NCBI GenBank assembly: GCA_014871385.1
Contig: CM026426.1
Span: 695,201 to 759,200 of the forward strand
Length of the DNA stretch: 64,000 bases
Source: Ceratodon purpureus
Lineage: Eukaryota; Streptophyta; Bryopsida; Pseudoditrichales; Ditrichaceae
Direction: 5' to 3'
Shown here: piece by piece, positions 24,901-35,850 of the stretch
Position numbering within the stretch: position 1 is the first letter of the stretch
Layout: each line of letters begins with the position of its first letter
The notes under the pieces: model-generated
Told to the model about the DNA's origin: nothing
Databases searched by the model: none
What the model saw: only the letters and a program-made list of their open reading frames with translations
Made by a program: the position numbers and the translations under genes

Positions 24901-26700
24901 GCGTGAGGTTTGCATCACCTATGAAGGCCGTCAAGAATGCGGGGCCAACAGTGGAAGGGGAGACAAGCCAGCCAACATGGTCTCTAGGCGATCCAGAAGA
25001 TTTAGGTGAAGAGCCGCAAAGGATTGTCAGGGGCGAGAGCATTAAATCTAGAGTTCCTCGAATGCTGGAGAAGCCGGTGGAGAAGGTGGTGATGGACTGT
25101 TTCACGGATGGGACTCATGTAAAGGAAGCTGAACCAGAGCTCGATTCGGGAGACGATTCTTCTTCTGACGAAGAGGACGACAACAAGATGGGCCCCTTAC
25201 CTTCAAGCTCCGGCACTACCGTCTCAGGTGAAACTTCGGAGACCAGTGATGGTGAGTCGAGGGAGGGTCAAGAGGATGTTGGAGACGGTGACATTTCAAT
25301 AGAGCCGCTCCCTTCAGATGGACATCTCCTTAGCCCGCCACCGCCAACGCCACCGCCACCGCCAGGAGCCGGGAGCAATGAAGGAGCGACGGCGGAGGGC
25401 CAAGAAGGAGGTAGGGGTTACAAGGCGGGTGGTTTAGGCGTTGTTGGAGGAGGGAGGAGGAGGGATGAAGGAGCGGGCGTCATTGGGAGTGGAAAGAAAA
25501 AGGGCGAGGCAGTTGAGGTTCTTGGGAGCGGGAGGAAGAAGGGCGAGTCAGTGGAGGATCAGCCAGCTGAGGAAGGGGACGGCGCTGTAGAAATGAAGAA
25601 GGGACACCCTGTTGGGAGCGGGAGGAAGGTTCGTGAGGCAGTGGAGGAGGCGAAAGCTAAGGAAGGGGACGGCGCAGCAGTGCCGAAGAAGGGTCCAACT
25701 GTCGGGAGCGGGAGGAAGATTCGTGAGGCTGTGGAGGTGGGGACAGCTGAGGAGCTACACGGCGCTGGATTGCCGAAGAACGGTGGCGGTCCGACTGTTG
25801 GGAGCGGGAGGAAGAAGGGTGAGGCAGTGGAGGAGGGGACAGCTTAGGGGCTACTCGTTGAATTATCGCCAAAGAAGGGTGGTGGAGTTGGGAGCGCGGG
25901 GAAGAAGGATGAGGCAGTGGCGGAAGGGGATGGTGCTATAGAGAAGGAGAAGGGACCGCTGACACCGAAGGAGAACGAGAAGGACGATGAGCCGCAGCCC
26001 GCGAGGAAGGAGACACCCAAGCCAGGGTCGCAATGCCTGCCGGGACGCAAGGCCAAGTTGCTCTGGGGAAAGTATGGTAAGGATGGAGGAGCCACGGCCT
26101 CAGGTTTTGTAGATACATTGGTGCAGGTGGAGGCTGCAGCCAAGTTCATGGCGGTTTCAAGACGGAAGGCGGAGGGGGGAATAAATGAGAGCATGGCTGC
26201 GGCAAAGGAGAAGGGCTCCATGGAAGCAGAGGAGGATATGGAGGATACAGAGGTCGTTATGGAGGATACTAGAGCCGAGATTGAAGTCCCTCGCGTGACG
26301 GATGATGAGCCTGCGGAAGGAGAGGGAGAAGAACAGTCGAAGGGTCATACGCCCTGGTCACCATTCAAGTTGAGATCAAGGAGACAAAAGGGTCCAACTG
26401 TAGAGGAGGACTCAGGGCCGGGACTTGAGGGGGCGATAGAGAATGTTTATTCCGCAGACAAGACCACATATAAGGAGCTGGCCGAGATTGTTGGGGGGAG
26501 TGGGAGTCCCGTTGCTGTCCCTAAAAGCCAATGTGCGGACCAGAGCACGCACCGCCAAGGAGGCCGAGCAAGCGGCTGAGGAATCCCCGGCATCGACCAG
26601 GGCTAAGGGTTGTAAGAGTGAGGGCAGAAAGAATGAGAAGGGAAAGGGTGACAAGGTAGGTGGCGGAATCTCACAGAAACGGCGGAGAGGCGCCACTTAG
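21969..26700 (+). CDS. unrecognised long protein: basic N-terminus, coiled coil, RING-like Zn cluster, repeats; two lesions
   Basis: Exon 1 runs 21969-23862 and exon 2 from 24895 (GT-AG, phase 1). I start at the ATG at 21969 rather than the upstream one at 21834, whose extra residues are Gly/Trp-rich and unlike the rest. In order: Arg/Lys/Glu-rich region, a conserved-looking block around FRRGTVSSDTVRKLFGKPYG, a long coiled coil (about 23.05-23.47 kb), then a Cys/His cluster (CCLCSFPFPQNDMVVSSC, HLYHPFC, CKCVAIGCGEICHP) resembling a RING/PHD-like zinc fold. Exon 2 encodes acidic Ser/Pro-rich sequence and about six imperfect repeats built on VGSGRKKGEAVE. A TAG at 25845-25847 interrupts the repeats in frame, and a shift near the G run at about 26.49 kb is needed to reach the Lys-rich end at 26700. 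Function unknown; nuclear location is likely from the basic tail. Confidence 0.5.
24241..24560. repeat. tandem repeat, 124-bp period, inside an intron
   Basis: Copies begin at 24241, 24365 and 24489 (TGTGTATTGCATGGTACTTG). A more diverged copy can be traced upstream from about 24.18 kb. Each unit carries several GTAC sites. Confidence 0.85.
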
Positions 26701-26981
26701 AATGAGGGCTTGAGCAATCTGTAGATTGCTTTTAGTACTTTATTTTTTTGGGTTTTTGATCTGTTGAGCTGCAGTAGAATGCTTGTATAGAACGGATTTG
26801 CAGGTATATTAATGTATCTTCCCTCATCACTGAGGTCTTCCTAACAGAGAAGGATTACGGCTTGTGTACTTTATTTTCCATGCTGATGTGTTATTTGCGA
26901 TCCATTGTGATTTCTTTGCATTTGTACTTATGTTAGTCTTCCCCAGCAGCCTTGGAACTTTGCATTTCTATTTTTAAGAGT

Positions 26982-28088
26982 ATGACGAGGGGAAGGTGGT
27001 CTGTTGGGATGGGATTCTTTCAGGCCGAAGCTTGGTATGATGCAGCAGATTTGTCTAAGGGACTCGAGAGGATCCCTGTCCTTGTTGGTCAGTCTGATAT
27101 TGCTATGACTTATTTTCAGTATATTAATTCTAGCTTGATCTATGACCAAGCACACGTGCCTACCACCCTTCAGAGCCTTCGACCCGGGGACTACTGTCTT
27201 TGTTCCTCGGAATGCTTGGGCGGGAATGGTACGTGTGCGTGCCAAGCCGATTCAGTGGGAGGAGTTGCATACACCGAAGGAGGCATTGTGGAGGATGCGT
27301 ATCTCTACAATCACAACGAAGAAGATGCACATTACTGTAAGAAGGGTAGACGGTGTTTTAATGGCGAATCAGTGTGCCGAGGTCATGTTCCTCGTCTTTT
27401 CCTTAAGGAGTACAATGTCAAGTGTAGGTGTCATAGTGATTGTGGCAATCGTGTTGTCCAGCAGGGGATGAAGTTTCAAGTAGAGGTTTTTTCTACAGCC
27501 CTTACGGGGTGGGGGATTCGGACGACTGAGCTAATACCTAGAGGTGCGTTCGTTTTTGAGTTGGCGGGAGAGATTTTAACAAATGCTGAGCAAATGGTTA
27601 GGAACGTGGGGGTAGTTGGGGGTCAGTCCTATAGCTTGCAACTTGATGCTGACTGGGCCACTGAGCGGAAACTGGACGACCACAATGCATTGTGCTTGGA
27701 TTCTACTCGATTTGGAAATGTGGCCAGATTTTTGAACCACAGGTTAGAACTTGCGACCATATTCTACATACTTTGCGGTCTTTCTTCTTACATTCTACGA
27801 TATGGCCTGACTGTGGGCCTCTGTCATTACAGGTGTGAAGATTCTAACCTAGTGGACATACCTGTTTCGATAGAGAGTGTGGATTGCCGCTTCTATCATG
27901 TAGCATTTTTTGCAAGTCGTATCATACGTCCTGGAGAGGAACTAACCTGGGACTATGGCACTAATTTTAACAATGATGATCCGGACCTACCTCGATTTAC
28001 TTGTAAGTGTATGAGTAAAATGTGTAGAGACAATGCCTTACCACTTGCCATCCGAAGGTCAGCCAGTAAACCACCTAGGAGAAGATGA
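26982..28088 (+). CDS. SUVR-like histone-lysine N-methyltransferase (pre-SET, SET, post-SET)
   Basis: Exons 26982-27742 and 27833-28088 give 338 aa. The 90-nt intron is in frame and stop-free, so the unspliced ORF also stays open. Splicing restores NHRCEDSNLVDIPV, the SUVR form of the SET cofactor-binding motif. Domains: Cys-rich pre-SET (CLCSSECLGGNGTCAC onward), SET from GWGIRTTELIPRGAFVFELAGE to GEELTWDYGTNF, then post-SET CKCMSKMC (CxCx4C). The Arabidopsis SUVR1/2/4 group acts on H3K9, SUVR4 at transposons. The N-terminal ubiquitin-binding region of SUVR4 is absent, so it is short or lacks upstream exons; the start is the first in-frame ATG and uncertain. All catalytic motifs appear intact. 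It lies just downstream of the coiled-coil gene, in a GTAC-rich region. Confidence 0.8.
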   Translation: MTRGRWSVGMGFFQAEAWYDAADLSKGLERIPVLVGQSDIAMTYFQYINSSLIYDQAHVPTTLQSLRPGDYCLCSSECLGGNGTCACQADSVGGVAYTEGGIVEDAYLYNHNEEDAHYCKKGRRCFNGESVCRGHVPRLFLKEYNVKCRCHSDCGNRVVQQGMKFQVEVFSTALTGWGIRTTELIPRGAFVFELAGEILTNAEQMVRNVGVVGGQSYSLQLDADWATERKLDDHNALCLDSTRFGNVARFLNHRLELATIFYILCGLSSYILRYGLTVGLCHYRCEDSNLVDIPVSIESVDCRFYHVAFFASRIIRPGEELTWDYGTNFNNDDPDLPRFTCKCMSKMCRDNALPLAIRRSASKPPRRR

Positions 28089-29112
28089 CTCCAAATATGT
28101 GTTGTGATATCCTTCTGTAAAGCAGAACCACACTCATACATTCTTCTAGACTTTCAAGAGCAAGCCTTCTGTTTATGCATAAAAGGGGTTAATCCTGAAC
28201 AATATTTCTGCCGATATACTGTTTGTACTAGCGAAGATGTATTCAGAACATACTCTTTGTACATTTTATATACTACACGTACATATCCAAAATATACTCT
28301 TTGTATATTTTTACATACTACACCTGCATATCTAGAATATACTCTTTGTACATTTTTTGATGCACTACATGTACAAGTATACCAAATGCAAGGATTTTTG
28401 GGACTCTTGGAACTTCAACTATTCTGAAGCAAACATAGAACAACTCGGATAAATAGACAACCATTCAAACTCTAGAGCTTGAAGCCTGAACTTGAGTTTA
28501 TAAACTCACTTGTAAATTATTAGAATCAATGTTTCAATGGTACTGTTTGAGTAGTGTTAGGACTTGCCTAAACACCAACCAGTACTTCTAAAACCAACGT
28601 CGAATGAGAAACAAACCTCTCACCCTAAACCGGTAGCTCCCAATTCCAACATTCTACGATATCACTGCTATCCTCAGATATGAGCTCTTGAGGTACCGCT
28701 ATCCAGTGCTCCCTGTAAAAGGCCCAAAACAAAAAGGAAAAAACTACAGTACCTAATATCCAGCAAAGTGTAGAACTATGATCGTCCAGCCCGACTCAAA
28801 ATAAAAAAAGAAATACAGAATGGGTGATACTACGTAATGGGTGTGGGTAGCATGAAAAGAAGATTATAAAGAATAAAAGAAAGTAAGGGATTGCAGGTTC
28901 TCTTAATCACAGACTACTATGCCAGACAATAGATGACTGAAGCAAAAAAAAGGGGGAGCACTTGGATAGCGGGATATCTCTGGAGCTCACTTTCAGTCAG
29001 ACAAATACCCAAGCATTTGTTTGACTTATATCATCACGGGACCAGTACTTTTAAAACCACCGTCAAGTGAGAAACAATCCTGAAATCAGTGTACATAGCT
29101 TGCAACTTGAAC
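28089..29112. other. spacer between convergent genes, with a 41-bp direct repeat
   Basis: Non-coding. Related 41-bp copies lie at 28578-28618 and 29041-29081 (start ACCAGTACTT, five differences). GTAC sites are frequent, including a short periodic stretch with TTTGTACATTTT-like units at 28.2-28.37 kb. Confidence 0.6.
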
Positions 29113-32100
29113 TTAATCTTCGTTGAACGCCCACCACTCTCGCAGGGCATCTTCGCATATCTGAAGCGTTTCACTTGACATCTTGTATACAGGAGTACCT
29201 TTAACCCTGTGTTGAGCTAGAACCATAGGGAATTTACAAGCTCTAACCAGATGGGCATCAACGTGTGCATCAACTGCTTTGTCGCAGAGTACATACGTCT
29301 TCTCACCACGTCCATACTTCTTGTAATACTTTGCTCTGATCACAACATCTCCAGCCCTAAATACCCCCCCCCCCAAGGGCAAGTCTTGGGCTCTGCTAAC
29401 ACAAACTTCTTCGCTTGACACTGGAGAATGTAGAATTCCACCCTGTCTTCATTCTCCTCTTCTGCTGGAATCATGAAATTGTCGCCGATGTCCACCAAGT
29501 CACCGACCTCCTCTGAAATGCCGTCATACACCCAGTTAGCCTCGTCGTCAAATTCTTCAATTTGCTGTGCTTCACCTCCTGCACTCATCGAGCACAGCCT
29601 CTGAACAGCCCACTCCTGCACATGCGTCAAGTTCTCACACTCAGTCCAATCACCATCAATGCATGGGACGCAGAAGCATGACAACTCTCGAGTCCTAAGC
29701 ATAGTCGGATCAGCCATAGAGAAGCCCATAATAGAGTAGAGACTCTTTGAGCCGGGCAAAGTGTTACACTTGATACTCTTATCATTATGATCCACCTCTG
29801 TATTTCCTATCAACCAAAACACACGTGAAAGAGGGGAAGTTTTAGCATGAGCATATGAGCTGGCAACGCGCTCTGTGTATTTCTCCTCTAGGAACTCCAC
29901 AACTTGAGCGGCATTCTGTAAGGGCCTCAATGGATTTTGGATCTGCTCAGCAGCAAGCGCCCTCTTCACCACGGCACCAGCCCCATCCCATTCTCCTTTT
30001 CCATGAGCCGACTCAAAGTAGTTCCACCGCATCTTGCAACCCCCGGTGAGCGCCGGGTAGCGTGCAACAAAGTACATCGCTGTCGCGCACTTAAACTGGG
30101 AACTACACCCGTCACTGTAGACCCAATGTTCCTCTGGTGTCAACCCTGAATCACCCAGCCAATCCCAATGCAACGTCAGACAATGTTGAACAAAAGCTGA
30201 ATCGTGAGCCTTATCATCAGATATGTAGAAGTGAGTCTGCTTCATGGTCTGCTCTCCTTCTTTCCACATCGTAATGTGCACCAGGATGGTCACACTAGTA
30301 CTGAAGTAGTACAAGCTCTCGACCTCATTTTGGATGGCAAAAGTGTAGTTCTCTGCATAGTCGATATGTGACACAACCACTCCCTCCGGAACGTTCTTCA
30401 TCATCAATTGACATTGCTCATCTTGCCCTCATGCCTTGAAGTTGTGTGTGATAAAGGTGGTCACTGTTTTCTCCATATAAGATGGGAATTCGTGAACAGC
30501 TCTCTCTGAAAGCTTCCTGAAGACGTTTCTTCACTTTTCCAGACTGAGCATCCACTCCCACCTGGTAGTACTCGAAACACTTCCATCTAACAAGAAAGGT
30601 GTTAGAACCAGACAACTCATGCGGGCAAATAGGAAAGAGTTGGAAACCACAGCTAGAACAATCGCCCATGAGACATTCAAGCCTATGCCACATATCAAAT
30701 TCTCCTTTTGGACAAACACATGATTCCCACATCAGAGTTATTCGTTTGAAAGTATTCTCATGTGCACAACAAGTCCCTTCCTTACTGCCTGTGCACACTG
30801 TACACGCACAATCACACGTGGTATGCACATGGAGCCCCCTGACTTTGTCCCTGAGGTTGCTCAATCCAACCTTCATCATGTCCATCTCCACATGGTATAT
30901 GCAACAGCAGGTATTCCTCTCCTTGAGTTTTCGCACCCACCATGGCTTCAACCTCTCAAAAGCCCTCTGCCGCACACTACATTCTGGGTGGACCTCTTCG
31001 AAGCGCAAGTAGAATGAGGTCTGCCAATCACGCACAAGTGTACATCAGGTACGATAGAGGACCTTCATTCAGAACCTAATACAAAACATGCAACGAAATG
31101 TACTAATTGTACAAAACTGAGACCATTATTCTACAAAAAGTCATAGATAAGAACAGTCGGTACCCCTCAGTACTCTGAACAATGCCGCAAGTATAAAAGG
31201 TACATGAAGACCATACAATACAACGCAACGCAACGTATGTACATGACTCCAAGTACTAAGTTGTACTCTAAGTTATTGCTGAGTGTTCAAAAGTAGCAGT
31301 CTTAGTCAATTACTAAACACTGTATTACAGAAAAACTCTAACCTAGAACAATAAGTACAGTGAGGAACCATCATATGGACATTTAGACCCCTGCATCGCA
31401 ACTAGGGAAAGTCCAAAGTGAAAAAGTACATTACGGCGCACGTCCAGTACTTACTATGACCGTAAAGTACTCACGGTACCACTTCTCCAATTTTAATCTA
31501 AAGTCCGCAAAAGCACTAAATCATCTATGACTCCAAATTACACAACCAGTACAAATTATACTTCGCCCTAACAGGACCTTGCTAGAAGTTTACATTACAA
31601 AGAGTACACACCCGAAGAAGACTATGTATAGTACCTTTTCTTGAAATTGTTTGATCCAAACTATGTATCATAGAATGCAGCCTAGGCAAAATACGCTACA
31701 CAACAACTACAAAGTAACTAATGATGACTTCTCTACAACCTTCTGATACCCATATTGTCCTATGAGGTAGTGAAAGTATGTAAACTAAGCAATCGGACTC
31801 ATCATATTATACAAACAAGAAATCAATAAGTTACAACTCACCTGAGGCTCGCACAAGTAATGTGTTGGATGAGGTTCGGCCCAGTCTTTTCGACCTACTC
31901 TATGCTTGACGATGTCCTTCTTATTCGGTGATACTTTTGTTTGACCATTCCACCATGCATGAATGCATTCTTTGACGTACTCAGATAGCCCTGGTCTCTT
32001 CTTTCGATGCAATCGAAGACTGCAAACTGTGTCTGGAGTATTGGGGGCGTAAACCCTTCTGTTTAACGCAATATTGATGCTCTTCTGTGTCGTAACCAAA

Positions 32101-33167
32101 ACACGTGACAACGGCCTCACTCCCTCGATCCCCTGGCTAACTGCGGCATCTAACAAAGCACTCTTCCTTGCCAACAGCTCGTTAGAGTTAGCCTGCTTCA
32201 CTAACTGTAACTCGTTCTTGAAGTTCTCAATGAAAGAATGAATAACCTTTGCTTCCTGTGGCCGAGCATAGTAAAGAGGTAGCAAAGGCGAAATAGTGTT
32301 ATGACGCATGACTTTCTCCATAACATCTCTCCTACTAGATGGATTGGGACAACTTCTCAACTCTTCGACTATATACTGTGCTATGCGAAGGGAGATCCGG
32401 TTCAACTCCCGCACAGTGAGAGCATCATCAACTTCATGATCCGGCGGCACAGAAGCTAATACCAATGCCTCCTCGTGTCTTTGTCTATCTCGTGCTCTCT
32501 GAAGGGCCTTCCTTTCTCTTGCCCTCTCTGTAGCTACGGCCCTAAACTCCTCCTGCAAGCGAGCTTCAGCAAGCCTAGCTGCTGGACCTGGGCGGCTGAT
32601 ACCCTGTCGCAAGCGTTGCCTCTTAGCGGTGTTTCCCATCGCTGGAAACCTAAGCAAAAAACAGACGTAGAAAACAATAGACCCGCATCAGTTTTCTGAA
32701 ATTGAATAATCAGAGATCATGGTCGCGGAGTTCAGTCCGTGAAGGGTTTACAGATGAAAAACGCAAAATAACTCTTTCATGAGACTGCAACAGGAACTCA
32801 CCGTCGAATATTAATCTCGTCACTTCCTGAACGCAACAGATTCGCAAGAAGCAGTAGGAGACCCTACTGAACGCCTTCCCTCCGAAACAGAAGGTGTGTT
32901 CTCAAAGCTACTTGCAGAATAACATATCGAAACTGGACTCATGAATAAGGACCGCCTAGGGGACTCATCTACGTTGTTGCATCTGCCTAGATAGAAATCA
33001 CGATTCCCTTGTTTTGACACTGGGGTTTCTTCAACATAACCCGAATCAGAAACCTCACAGAATGAATGGCAGCAAGAAGAACCGAACTCAGTGATCGGAG
33101 CTGCAGTAAAGTATGATGTTATCAGTCTCTGCACACGGACAACCTGCCGCTGCGTGGACTTTGACAT
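29113..33167 (-). CDS. DDE-type transposase-like protein with Cys-rich domain, two frame breaks
   Basis: A clear intron (31021-31842, GTGAGT to CAG) joins exon 32651-31843 to the exon starting at 31020, giving LCEPQ then TSFYLRFEE. The order is: basic coiled region (KRQRLRQ, RARERKALQRARDRQ), Cys-rich zinc region (CDCACTVCTGSKEGTCC, CSSCGFQLFPICPH), then a DDE/RNase-H-like core with HIDYAENYTF (Asp), VYSDGCSSQFK (Asp) and HGKGEWDGAGAVVKR. This matches a broad eukaryotic transposon-related family I know only as uncharacterised, so no superfamily is assigned. Frame breaks lie at 30407-30418 and in an 11-C run (29364-29374), after which the frame continues to 29113. The first 116 codons (33167-32820) may be exon 1; they carry QRLITSYF, a PIP-box-like motif, and can splice in frame to 32651 using a weak GTGACG donor. 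Otherwise the start is ATG at 32639. Confidence 0.6.
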
Positions 33168-34065
33168 TCTTCACCGAGGAAGAACAACCGCCCTTAAACT
33201 CATGAACAAGAGTTATCGCACAGCATGCAAGCTAAACTACAGCACAAAGCAAAACCCTCAACACATTGTAAACCTCAACGCAACCAACAATATGCTACAG
33301 CAAACACGCAACAGTGTGCTGCATGGGCGATCAGAGGACATCAGTGAGAGAGACGATGACGTGGACAAATCAAAAGGTGGCGGCGCCTTCATGGCATGGC
33401 GGCCCGGGAAAACGGGATCTGTTGAAAAGAACGAGGCAGTAGTTATGACAGATTCCATGTACATCATATACTCATGCGTACATTTTGTACAAGTAGAACA
33501 CAGGAAGACGTCGAGGATCAAGTAACGGAAAAATGACCATTTTCATTATTTGACAGAAGGCCATTGTAGAAATGCGTGCCGCCGTCGAGTATAATGCCTC
33601 CGATTACGAAAAATCTTAATTTTCCACTTTGTATTCCGTTGCAACTGAAACCAGCACTTACTTCCATGTACAGACCAAATTAACTATGTACTTGTAAAAT
33701 CAGGGATAGATTCCAATAGGCTATTCCTTCTTATCTCCTTTGCAAAAAACGAAAACAGAATTAGAGCCTTTGATGTAAAAGAATTGTGTACTTTTCTCAT
33801 ATACAAGAACTGTGTGACCTTTTTGTACTAGTGCACAATAGTACAAATTGAACACACTTAACTTCATTTTCTAACTGATTCAATAATGCATAGGAAGTCC
33901 CTACATATGTAGTATTTGGAAAAACAAAACAAAACCCGAAGAAAAAGCTTCTGAGTACAGGTAATTAAAAGTACAAATTCATGCCTTCAATGTATAATGT
34001 ACTGTGACTCAAAAAGTACATTGGTCTAGCATACTTCCACCCATCTACCTTCCGGACCCTCGCCG
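33168..34065. other. divergent intergenic region rich in GTAC
   Basis: Separates the minus-strand transposase-like gene from the plus-strand ORF at 34066 and probably holds both promoters. About 12 GTAC sites occur in 33460-34030, against about 2 expected. A 144-codon frame at 33091-33525 (+) overlaps the other gene's first exon and has no recognised domain. Confidence 0.45.
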
Positions 34066-35850
34066 ATGGCAAATTCGGCTGCTTTTCTGTCTTGTTTTGG
34101 ACCAGAAGAAGAGTGCATGGAGATTGACACTCCCACTCAACATCTGAATAAGCGATCAGCGACAAAGGTCACACAGAATGTTGCAAGCACTGGAGCAAAC
34201 GGCGGTGGAGTAAGTAGTGCTGGAGCAAGTGGCGCTGGCGCAAGCAGCGCTGGTAAACGACCAAGAGAGAAAAACACCTCAGCCTCGACTTCACTCACCT
34301 CCCCGACGCCTCCTCTTCACGTCAGTGCGCCATCTCAGGCCATCCAGCGCCATCTGTGGCTGGGGTTTGAGAATATGGAGAAGCTGGCCTTGGAGCGTGG
34401 CTGCGAACCCCTCTTCACCGATGAAACGACGGCAGACAGAGTAACGCGAGGCATGCTCCAAGCAGAAGCTGCCGAAATGGAAGAGGTAAGCATTTCTTTT
34501 CCACGAGTCCTACAGTTGCTGTATCCTAGTACCAGGGGAGACGGTACTGCAGGACAGCACTTCAACCTTACGCAGGTACCATGTGACATACCCATTGACC
34601 CCATCACCTCTCTCTCTTTGGATTTTCAAATTTCAATCCATTTTGAACTCCCTAATACTCCCCTTTTCCACAACAATGTCAAAGAACTTGTAAGAAAAAG
34701 ATTGGAATTTATGAATATTCCTCTTGGTACTAAGCTTATTGAACCCATTTCAGTTATGTGTATGAGTGTAAAACGGGGTGGAGAGAAGGGGGTGTGGGCT
34801 GGAATAGTAAAATTACACCTCCTCCACCCTGAAATTGATGGTATTGCCCTCTTGAAGGGCTTAAGACCATTTATCTTGCTACTTGACTCTTCATCAAATG
34901 TGGGCACCTTGGGCAAGGTATGTAAGTCTTACCATGCCATTGCAAGAAATAATAATTTATCCGTTAAAATTACAAGTGAGAATTTGGTGAATGTGTCTCC
35001 ATATGCCCTCTTCTTTGATGTGTTGGAGAGCAGTTTTAGGAGAGGCTTCGATTTTGAGGTGGTGGATGTGCAAAAGAGCACTCCTCTTAACTATGCCTAC
35101 AAAGTTGCACCCACCCCTCTTCAAGCCAAGAGAATCAAAGAGAACCAAGTGACTACTCATCATGAGGTGCTAGTAGGGCAAATGAAGAAGGGTCCATCAC
35201 TTACCTTGGAGCAAAAGCAAAGGAAAGAAGCCCTCACTCTTACCCTCTACAATCTTCCAATTCTTATGAGTATTGATGCTACATCACTTGAAATTTACAA
35301 TGTTTTTGGAACCAAAAATGTGGTAAGCATTTGGTTCCACAAACAAGATGGCACTAAGCACAATGGTAGTGCTAATGTGGAATGCCTTAGCCCATTTGTT
35401 TATAAAAAATGGGTGGGTAAAGAAGTAAAAATTGGAGTTTACCACGTTGAAATTACCCCTCACCGTAGAAGCCTTGAGGGAAGTGAAAAACCCTCCAAGG
35501 AAGTGTTAGAAAAATTTGATTTTACTGACCCTAACGTGTGTTTGGTTAATACTGTGGAAGCCATTCAAAACCAACCTCAAGGAGAAGCAAGTGCTACCAA
35601 AGGTGAGGTTTTTACTATTATGAAGGAGGCAATTGAGGAAGGTAACAAGAAGTTGAAGGTGGAGTTACACAAGGAAATGACTGAGCTAAAGAAGGACATC
35701 ATCAAGAAGGCCCACCACTATGTCGATGATATTAACGAGAAGTTGAAGAAGCAGATGTTAGACATCCAAACTACACTTACCTTGGCACTCACCGGAATGC
35801 AACAATTTACCGATGAACTTTTACTTCAAGACAAGCCAAATGTGGATTGA
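34066..35850 (+). CDS. ORF1-like protein: low-complexity N-terminus, RRM-like domain, C-terminal coiled coil
   Basis: This 594-aa frame has a Gly/Ser/Ala-rich start with KRPREK (possible nuclear signal). A central region with LTLYNLPILM and HNGSANVECLS resembles RNP2 and RNP1 of an RRM, and the last 80 residues are charged and coiled-coil-like. RRM plus coiled coil is typical of non-LTR retrotransposon ORF1 proteins that coat the RNA, and a retrotransposon ORF follows on the same strand, so it may be its ORF1. However, the first 0.5 kb is more GC-rich and contains a donor-like GAGGTAAGC at 34493. The frame may therefore be a host exon fused by insertion to an AT-rich ORF1 that begins near 34.58 kb. 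It also differs strongly in base composition from the C/A-rich ORF downstream. Confidence 0.45.
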   Translation: MANSAAFLSCFGPEEECMEIDTPTQHLNKRSATKVTQNVASTGANGGGVSSAGASGAGASSAGKRPREKNTSASTSLTSPTPPLHVSAPSQAIQRHLWLGFENMEKLALERGCEPLFTDETTADRVTRGMLQAEAAEMEEVSISFPRVLQLLYPSTRGDGTAGQHFNLTQVPCDIPIDPITSLSLDFQISIHFELPNTPLFHNNVKELVRKRLEFMNIPLGTKLIEPISVMCMSVKRGGEKGVWAGIVKLHLLHPEIDGIALLKGLRPFILLLDSSSNVGTLGKVCKSYHAIARNNNLSVKITSENLVNVSPYALFFDVLESSFRRGFDFEVVDVQKSTPLNYAYKVAPTPLQAKRIKENQVTTHHEVLVGQMKKGPSLTLEQKQRKEALTLTLYNLPILMSIDATSLEIYNVFGTKNVVSIWFHKQDGTKHNGSANVECLSPFVYKKWVGKEVKIGVYHVEITPHRRSLEGSEKPSKEVLEKFDFTDPNVCLVNTVEAIQNQPQGEASATKGEVFTIMKEAIEEGNKKLKVELHKEMTELKKDIIKKAHHYVDDINEKLKKQMLDIQTTLTLALTGMQQFTDELLLQDKPNVD

